The notes below the pieces were generated by a model. The model was not told the origin of the DNA and ran no database searches. It worked only from the letters and a program-made list of their open reading frames with translations. Source: Chara braunii (lineage: Eukaryota > Streptophyta > Charophyceae > Charales > Characeae). Taken from it: 49,604 nucleotides of DNA. This document shows, piece by piece, positions 43,503 to 49,604 of the stretch. Location of the stretch: assembly GCA_003427395.1 (NCBI GenBank), contig BFEA01000138.1, forward strand, positions 807,643 through 857,246, given 5' to 3'. How positions within the stretch are numbered: the first letter of the stretch is position 1; the number at the start of each line of letters is the position of its first letter. The translations under genes and the position numbers were made by a program.

Positions 43503-45266
43503 AAGAAGTTTCAGCACATCATTTTCTCACCAACCTCCCCATGGGTTCCCATTGCCCTGGCACAAATCGCCGACCTGGCCCCAGAATCCCCGCCCGAAAT
43601 TGACCCCTGCACATGGTTGGAGGATAGATACTGGAGGCTAACCAGGAAATACAGAAATGGGGACCCTACAGATAGATTCTGGATCCGTCTTATACGTACA
43701 TGGAGGAAGCTCCCCCCTCCTGATAAGCCGCCACCAGAGCGACGGGAAGAAATATACCGGCAACCCCTTTTAGGGAATCGTTTAATAACAGACTCCGGGG
43801 GGAGGGTGCGGAATGCCTCGGACTCCCCATGGAAGGGATGGGCGAAACACGGTATACGTAGGGTGGGGGATCTTTGGGATGCAGAGGGAAGGGAATAGAA
43901 GAGCAGTGGAAGGGTAAGAGCAACACTACGGTATGGCCACTTTACCGAGAGGGTATTGGAGGAGCTGATTGACAGTTTCCCCCTTCATTGGTACACCACC
44001 CTTAGAAAAGGACCCTGCGTGAAGGAAGGTGACTGGGTGGGACTCCCCGACCGAGCACAAGAAGTAGGCTACATACACCTCGCTGACCACTCACGCGTAC
44101 TTTCGCACACCTCACAAGAAGAGGTTTTTTCCATTTTGAAGGGCGAGGAACTAGGAAGCAAACAACAACCCTTCATATGGAAGAATAAAAAAGAGGTGTA
44201 TCGCATCAGGGTCACAGAGAACGGAGGGCACCAGAAGGCGTTTCGCCCACGAGTGCCAATTAAGGACCTCCCCCTGGCCCCTAATGAATGGCTTTGGACC
44301 ACGAACCCTCCATCGAGGATGAGAGAAGCAAAAGCAATAACACTACAGAGTTTAAAATCCAAATCGGTGTACCGCATGCTCAGACCAAAATGTAATCTGC
44401 GGGATTGGGTAGAGGATAGATGGTATCGCCATCTTAACATTGACCGCGGACTCCTGAAACCCATACGATGGTTCGCACAGCTTAGCAACAGACCAGCTAA
44501 AATCTCTGCCCTACAATGGCAAATCGAGCATAGATGCCTGCCGACAAATGACTGGCTAATAGACCATACGCGCCTGGAACAACAAGGGAAAACACTTCCT
44601 TGGTGCAAAAAATGTCTTTCAAGCTACCCGGGGGGGAGGCGGGCTGAGACCATTGAGCAAATCTTCCTCCAATGCCCCGCGCCGGTATTATTGTGGAGAA
44701 GCTGGGACAGGATATGGCGCCACATAGTTCCTGGCGCAGCTTGGCCATGGGACTGGAGGGCTCTTTTGTTGGGCTATTATCCCCCAATCCAAGGGCAAAC
44801 ATTTGAGGAAAACATGTTCAACCTGGGAAGAAGGAGTGTTCTATGGACTATATGGTGGAAAAGATGTTGTTATGAGATAGAAGGGGCGCAGGTGGAGGAA
44901 GGTGAAGTCCTGGACCAAATCCGGACACTGGTCCAGTATGAGATTGCGGCCCAATGGAAGACAGCCAAGGACAAGCTCGACCAAGCCCACTCCTGGGGGG
45001 ACATGAACAGAATTATTTCCACATTTAGCAAGAATTGGCTGGGGGGAGAAAGGGAGGGATGGGTGGCTGAGGTGAAATGGACTGGTAGACAGCCAGGAAG
45101 GAAATCACAGGAAGACCCCCGGGCAGGAATAACAAGAGACTACCAACTGATCTTCCATGATTGGACTAAGATTGATCCTGGCTCCCCGCTACGGCCTGCT
45201 CCGGATTTTTCAGNCCCCTTCCCGCCTCACCCGCTGTCTCTAGCTGAAATCCTCCCGGCCGCGTGA
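43503..45266 (+). pseudogene. LINE2 ORF2 C-terminal region with zf-RVT
   Basis: One frame with a single TAG (43896-43898). The start PWVPIALAQIADL and IRTWRKL...EEIYRQPLLGN parallel LINE1's PWHDMALHQIRNL and IKHWRTC...EEVMRQPLFGN. Further on come ISALQWQIEHRCLPTNDWLI and a zf-RVT: CKKC, then EQIFLQC. The residue that should be the zinc-binding His is Gln (CAA, 44658-44660). The rest (SVLWTIWWKRC, LVQYEIAAQWKTAKDKL, FSKNWLGG) matches the post-finger region of LINE1. EN and RT cores are absent because of truncation. There is an N at 45214. Confidence 0.8.
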
Positions 45267-45419
45267 GTCGGTTGGAACCCACAGTATGTCTCGCAATTTT
45301 TTTCTAAGCGTACGGGAGCGGAGGGCAGTAAGATGGCAGGAGATGGCAGTAGACGGTGGGACTGGGGTAATTAAGGGACGCTGGACCCGGTTTCCAGCAG
45401 GTGTAGTTCCTCATAGGTC

Positions 45420-45545
45420 CTTGACTTGCAATTCTTGCATTTCTTGTATTTCCTTCTTGCATTTCTTGCATTCTGCATGCCGCTGGTAGTTTGCATTCAG
45501 CATGCATTCTGCATGCAGTGGCTAGTCTGCAATTTGCATTTCTTA
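45420..45545 (+). repeat. TTGCATT/GCATGC short repeats
   Basis: Variants of TTCTTGCATT and CATTCTGCATGC recur several times over about 120 bases. Confidence 0.55.
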
Positions 45546-45598
45546 ATTCTAGGCGCTCAGTGGACTGTGGATAGTGGTGGGATGGCAGGGGTCTAGGG

Positions 45599-45636
45599 CT
45601 GTCTCTTATACACATCTAGATGTGTATAAGAGACAG
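45599..45636. other. Sequencing adapter (Nextera mate-pair junction), not genomic
   Basis: CTGTCTCTTATACACATCT followed directly by its reverse complement: two Tn5 mosaic ends in the Nextera mate-pair junction arrangement. The 20 bases GTGGTGGGATGGCAGGGGTC occur immediately to the right (45637-45656) and again at 45574-45593 on the left, as expected when circularised fragments were merged. Translated frames here give VSYTHLDVYKRQ and MCIRD, peptides familiar as adapter artefacts. Confidence 0.95.
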
Positions 45637-46148
45637 GTGGTGGGATGGCAGGGGTCAAGAGGTGGAGGGAGATCTCACTGGTGCCCCCCAGTGCCCCCCC
45701 TCAGGGATGCTGTACTCGGGACAAGGGACGCTGGACCCGGTTTCCAGCACTGGGGTGTCAGACTTTCGACATGATACTGTTCTGTAAAATTTTTGTAAAT
45801 TTTCTACAAAATTCCTGGACGCCATGAGGACAGTAGGAGGGGAGCAGGATCTAGGGGAGGGAGGGAGGCCCCACCGGTGCCCCCCGGTGGGTCTCCCGCC
45901 AGTACCCGACGATGCTGCAGGCTAAGTAGGAAGAAAAAGGTCAGATATGGGACGCTGGACCCGGTTTCCAGCCAAATGCCATCACCCTCAAGACTGTACT
46001 GTTACGATGTATTCATGGGACGCTGGGCCCGGTTCCCAGCAGGTGATGCTCCCCACCAATAGACGGAGCGGCCCGCCAGGCAAAGCCTCAATCCCGGTGG
46101 TTCTCTTACCACCACCAGGATAGAGGCCTTGTACAAGGGCCTGTTTCT

Positions 46149-46149
<1 letters not shown>

Positions 46150-46180
<31 letters not shown>
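46150..46180 (+). repeat. LINE2 poly(A) tail
   Basis: 31 consecutive A after GGGCCTGTTTCTC, terminating LINE2. Confidence 0.85.
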
Positions 46181-46183
<3 letters not shown>

Positions 46184-46412
46184 CAGGTCAGATACGAAGG
46201 TGATGAGGCCAAATTCTATTNGGGGGGAGAGGGGGNGGGGGGGGGGNGGGGAAAGGAATATGGGAGCATATTTGTGTGTCAATCCAGGTCCAGTGCTCCT
46301 AACCCTTCGTCTTCCTTCCCCTCCATCTACTTTTCACCTTGCTGCAACTTTTGGCAAGTGAACCAACTCTTCTCTGGTCTCTGACTCTTCCTATAAACAC
46401 CCATCATTGATG
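46181..46412. other. Spacer with ambiguous G homopolymer
   Basis: 46221-46251 is almost pure G with three Ns, so base calls there are doubtful. Nothing else recognised. Confidence 0.5.
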
Positions 46413-46652
46413 AGGGGGAACCACACGAAGCTCCTTTTTTCACCTTTTCTTCTTTCAAATAGGAGGGGTTAGGCCCTAACATTATTGTATCCAGTGTGGG
46501 GACCGCACCAAGCTCCTTTTCTTTCTTTTATTCTTTAAAAAAATAGGGGGTTAGCCCCTAACATTAATTTATGCAGTGTGGGGACCACACCAAGCTCCTT
46601 CCCTTTCTTCTTTCAAATAGGGGGTGAGCCCCTATCATTATTGTATCCGGTA
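46413..46652 (+). repeat. Three tandem units of about 83 bp
   Basis: Units start with GGGGACCACACCAAGCTCCTT-like sequence at 46413, 46498 and 46580. Each contains CTTTC-rich sequence, then AGGGG-TTAG-CCCCTAACATTA, which can form a short hairpin, then TATCCAGTGT. Confidence 0.75.
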
Positions 46653-46963
46653 TCCATCTGATGCCCTTCAAGGGCAGATCAAGCGTCGATGCTTGCCCAC
46701 TAACAATTGGCTTGTGAACGATATACACCTGGTATTCCCTTGGTGTAAAAGATGTCAATCAGGTTTCAGCACCAGGAAATCAGGGAAACGCCAGAGCGTT
46801 GTAACAACTTCAATGTTGAGGGACGCTGGACCCGCTTTCCAGCAGGTACTGCTCCCCACCAATAGATGGAGCCTACCCGGGAATGCGAGTGGTGTCTGCT
46901 CCCATCAGCACCCCTAGCATCAGCTCGGGCCGTTTGATTTATAATTAAAAAAAAAGAAAAAAA
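46653..46963 (+). mobile_element. LINE3 remnant (LINE2 family)
   Basis: The frame encodes DALQGQIKRRCLPTNNWLVNDIHL and FPWCKRCQSG, matching LINE2's ALQWQIEHRCLPTNDWLIDHTRL and LPWCKKCLSS. An internal deletion then jumps to the 3' UTR hairpin motif (46820-46844) and a conserved CTCCCCACCAATAGA. It ends in an A-rich run (about 46946-46963). Confidence 0.65.
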
Positions 46964-47166
46964 AGAGGGAAATGCCGGAGCACCTCCTCTTATCCTCCCC
47001 TGCAGCAGCAATGCTGTGGAGGTGTTTGACAAAACAGCCACATTGGCCATTCGACTGGAAGCCCATTGCGGCATGCTGAGGGCCTCCCTTACCCAGCTAG
47101 AAGAAGCCCGGACATATCCTAGGGGCGGGCCTTGGCCGCCTAGATCTTTGCGAAAGGCCCCCCACT
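46964..47166 (+). pseudogene. Unidentified coding-like fragment
   Basis: An open plus-strand stretch reads SSNAVEVFDKTATLAIRLEAHCGMLRASLTQLEEARTYP with protein-like composition. No family recognised; it could be a piece of a gag or LINE ORF1. Confidence 0.25.
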
Positions 47167-47300
47167 AGTAGACTACCTTGAGATATCATATATATCGTCA
47201 AATAGAACTGCCCGGTAAACCGTAGGCAGAGAGGGAGAAGAGGACAACAAACGAGGGGCTGTGACAAACTGTTTCGTCGGAGTTTCACCGACTCATATAT

Positions 47301-47525
47301 ATATATATATATTTTCCCTTACCCAAAACAGAGCGTTATGGCTCTGGGTCCTCGTCCATTCTCGGGAGCGTCAGTCCGGTTCCTATTCCACCAGCAAGTC
47401 AGAAATACAGATTACAACACACTCGAAAATGCTTCCCCCGATAATGGCTGGGAGACCCTGGGGACAGCATTGATTACTTCCAATCTGGACGGATGTACAC
47501 CCCCCTCCTCACCCCTGGCTAAGCT
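47301..47525 (-). mobile_element. LINE-type 3' tail, dispersed copy 5
   Basis: Shares CAGTCCGGTTCCTATTCCA, GCAAGTCAGAAA, CATTGATTACTTCC, CTCACCCC and GGCTAAGC with the other tails, in the same orientation. An AT dinucleotide run (47294-47311) replaces the usual T-run. Confidence 0.55.
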
Positions 47526-48037
47526 AGCCTGCTGCTACCATTACCCTTCCTGCTTGATACCTATCATGCCTACACTGCACTTGAAACTATTTCAGAACTT
47601 CCGTAGAGAAAATTGGATAAGCTGTACTTTTCTCAGCTGTTTGCTGCCTGAAATGCTTGTGAAACTGGAGCACTGTACTCGTTATGATCCATTCTAGCTT
47701 TTGCCTGCAGAATTTCTGGGGCTGGCTTGGATCTGTTACAAGGACTGCGGTGTGAGATCGAATCTTGTTGAGGATTCCTCAGGTAGGTGCCTCGATTAGT
47801 TAAGGGATAGTATCACCTGCGGCTTTGGGGCAGGGGATAGGGTTTTATCCACGATTAGGGGTTTAGGTACTAGTGATATCTTAGGCTGTGTAAGTCCAGT
47901 AGTGGGAGGATGTATTTGAAGGTCAGTAGTGTGCGCAGGTTAGGGGAATGGGATCAAGGATAGCTGTTATGCAGTGTTGTTCTAAATCTTAGTGCTGTAC
48001 GGGGGGTGCGTGTTCAGAGGTGTTCTTTCTACTGGGC
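47526..48037. other. Spacer
   Basis: No gene or repeat recognised. Confidence 0.35.
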
Positions 48038-48300
48038 TTACAGTGCAGTCACTGCAGTGTCTGTTCTGTCGTCCGTTTCAATGTCAGGGTCGTTTGGGTT
48101 TAGGGTTTGTTCTGCTGGAGGGGGGTTCATGAGATGCTGTCTGTTTTTCACAGGGATAATTAGCCAATCGGCCCAATCCTTCAATATTAATCTCTCTCCT
48201 GCTATTGTACCTAGGTTGCCGTTCCCTAATCTAAGTAAGGTGAATCTATTGATGATCATCTTTGAGTTGACTGCCCCAGGTAAATTCAGAGAGTGTTTTT
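48038..48300 (-). pseudogene. Small unidentified ORF fragment
   Basis: A 73-codon frame (ATG at 48259) with ordinary protein composition: NRFTLLRLGNGNLGTIAGERL, KDWADWLIIPVKNRQHL, then an acidic end. The frame stays open a little upstream. I do not recognise it. Given the neighbourhood it is probably a retroelement piece. Confidence 0.25.
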
Positions 48301-48429
48301 AACTTTTAAGTAACTTTGTACTCATTTGATTCAATGGTAATTAGGCGTGTGCTCAACAGTTGATAGGTGTACCAACTGAGCGAGGCCAGATAGTGCCTTG
48401 GCGACAGGGTGATTAGGATGGCATGTTAG

Positions 48430-48975
48430 TATTTTCTGTTCTGAGCCCAGGCGTGTATGTGTTTTGTCTGTTCCCTGATTTCAGGCAGGCGTGAAAGTGT
48501 TTTGCCTGTTCTGAGTCCAGGCGCATGTGTTTTTGGGCCTCGCTCCACTACTCTCGGCATGCACAAAAGACAAAAAATCATGGAGGTGTATCCTTCCATG
48601 TTCTAGCGGAAGATTCAATCTCTTTTGCACATCTCGAGAGTGGTGGAGCGAGGCCCTTTGTCTGCTCTCTGGTCCAGTTTTCTTTGCTTTTGATTTCAAG
48701 CAAGTGTGTGAGTACTTTTGTCTGTTCTGAGTTCAGGCGTGTGCTTTTGTCTGCACTTAGTCCACTTTCATTTGCTTTTGATTTCAGGCAGGTCTGTGAG
48801 AGTCTTTTACTATTTTGTCTGTTCTGAGTCCAGGCACATGTGTCTTTGTCTGTTCTCACAACTTCTCAGTCCATTGCTTTGCTTTTGATTCAAGGCAGGA
48901 CGGTGAATACTTTGTCTGTTCTGAGTCCAGGTATGTGGGCATTTTGTCTGTTCTCAGCCCAGTATCACGTTTTGC
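48430..48975 (+). repeat. Minisatellite of GTCTGTTCTGAGTCCAGG and GCTTTTGATTTCAGGCAGG blocks
   Basis: The first block recurs near 48437, 48506, 48720, 48819 and 48916, the second near 48475, 48683, 48771 and 48887, in alternating order with unit spacing of very roughly 100 bases. It contains the foldback at 48535-48655. Confidence 0.7.
48535..48655. repeat. 121-bp foldback with 22-bp outer arms
   Basis: GGGCCTCGCTCCACTACTCT (48535 on) pairs with its inverted copy ending at 48655 with one mismatch. Pairing continues inward imperfectly (TGCACAAAAGA with TCTCTTTTGCACA), and an inner CATGGA/TCCATG hairpin lies in the loop. Confidence 0.65.
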
Positions 48976-49509
48976 TGGCTGAGCTCGCTTTTGAGGCTGG
49001 GCCTGTGTCTGATTTTTGCGGCAGGGTATTTTTCTCACAGGTCCTGCTGCTGAGACAGTCTCAGCGTGGTAGGACATGAACCTGAGTTAGTGGGCCAGGC
49101 CACACGTTTCTGGGGGCTGCCCCTGAGTTCATTTGTGTGGTCTTTCATCTGTTTGGACCCTTGGTGAGGTGGCCCAGAGGAGAGGCCAGCTTGATCGGTG
49201 GCTGGTCCCGTAGTCTTTAGGAGAGACCGGTCCAGTAGTTGGTAACTTGGTAGGCAGTGCTCATTTCATTTGGTGCCACCAGGCTGCACAACTTGGAGCA
49301 GCCCAGCGCTGGTGGAGGAAGGAGTAGTTTAGTGCTAGAGGAGTAGAGTAATGCTGCAGAGGTCGAGCAGAGGGATGACGTGAGGTTGGAGGAGTCCACT
49401 CACCTTGCACCATGTCCTGCAGGTCTGCCGCCTGCCATAGCTTGCCTTCTTCTTCGAGACACCTGCAGTGCATCAGCGGGTCAAGGCTCCGCTTTTCACC
49501 GATCAGTAT

Positions 49510-49515
<6 letters not shown>
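48976..49515. other. Spacer, possibly LTR-like near its end
   Basis: No gene. 49430-49480 (CTTCTTCTTCGAGACACCTGCAG and flanks) loosely resembles the end of element B's LTR (TTCGAGGTACCTACAGCAC). The similarity is too weak to assign. Confidence 0.25.

Positions 49516-49604
<89 letters not shown>
49516..49604 (+). repeat. (AG)n microsatellite at window end
   Basis: Uninterrupted AG dinucleotides run to the last base; the repeat continues beyond the window. Confidence 0.95.

Larger units (their letters stand above)
45375..46041 (+). repeat. Four dispersed hairpin motifs in the LINE2 3' UTR
   Basis: A 25-base motif (GGGACGCTGGACCCGG then TTTCCAGCA) occurs at 45375, 45725, 45949 and 46017, and a fifth lies at 46820 in LINE3. 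GCTGGA and TCCAGC can pair. The copy at 46017 has paired changes (GCTGGG/CCCAGC) that keep the stem. Confidence 0.7.
43503..46180 (+). mobile_element. LINE2, 5'-truncated, with poly(A) tail
   Basis: The C-terminal third of a LINE ORF2 (to 45266) is followed by a 3' UTR with four copies of a hairpin motif, a terminal palindrome GGCCTTGTACAAGGGCC, and 31 A (46150-46180). The frame opens just after a TGA at 43500-43502 and aligns with the LINE1 region after the RT. The 5' truncation is typical of incomplete target-primed reverse transcription. A sequencing adapter lies inside the UTR. Confidence 0.8.

Noticed and set aside
45304-45774. Frames containing MCIRDS and VSYTHLDVYKRQ
   Set aside because: They are translations of the library adapter at 45599-45636, not proteins.

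Overview
The window looks like nuclear DNA of a streptophyte (a land plant or a charophyte-type green alga; a Chara-like alga is only a guess). The reasons are plant-type (CCCTAAA)n telomere motifs, an LTR retrotransposon primed by the plant initiator-Met site TGGTATCAGAGC, Ty3/gypsy pol polyproteins, and plant-style LINEs with endonuclease, reverse transcriptase and zf-RVT domains. I see no convincing host gene, rRNA, functional tRNA, CRISPR array or bacterial-type operon. Nearly everything recognisable is transposable-element sequence in various stages of decay, separated by microsatellites, minisatellites and unidentified spacer.

Layout. 1-700: dispersed LINE 3' tails. About 0.58-8.45 kb: a LINE on the minus strand (ORF1 with a zinc knuckle, ORF2 with EN-RT-zf-RVT), broken by stops, frameshifts and an active-site substitution. 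8.6-9.96 kb: G-rich minisatellite. 10.9-13.2 kb: a badly decayed gypsy integrase split by about 1.2 kb of other DNA. 13.9-14.4 kb: (GA)n with a 310-base assembly gap. 15.03-30.63 kb: a gypsy element (A) on the plus strand with both LTRs, a PBS and matching outer flanks, interrupted at 17.70-26.09 kb by a second gypsy element (B) with its own LTRs. 32.67-43.13 kb: a third gypsy element (C) on the minus strand; its upstream LTR is preceded by the 3' end of another integrase copy, and its leader holds a 2.17-kb inverted repeat carrying a tRNA-derived SINE with a 14-bp target-site duplication. 43.5-46.18 kb: a 5'-truncated LINE on the plus strand ending in poly(A). 46.2-49.6 kb: tandem repeats, further LINE debris, a minisatellite with a long foldback, and terminal (GA)n.

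How the pieces relate. LTRs, PBS, gag, PR-RT-RNaseH-IN and polypurine tracts are in the order needed for retrotransposition, but every coding unit carries in-frame stops or frameshifts, so none looks autonomous. Several conserved residues are lost by G:C to T:A changes. One stretch is not biology: 45599-45636 is a transposase library adapter (two inverted 19-bp mosaic ends) left in the assembly, so the sequence around it should be treated as a possible mis-join. I found no new cellular system; the most interesting items are the long SINE, the foldback structure, the nested and tandem LTR architecture and the structured repeats.
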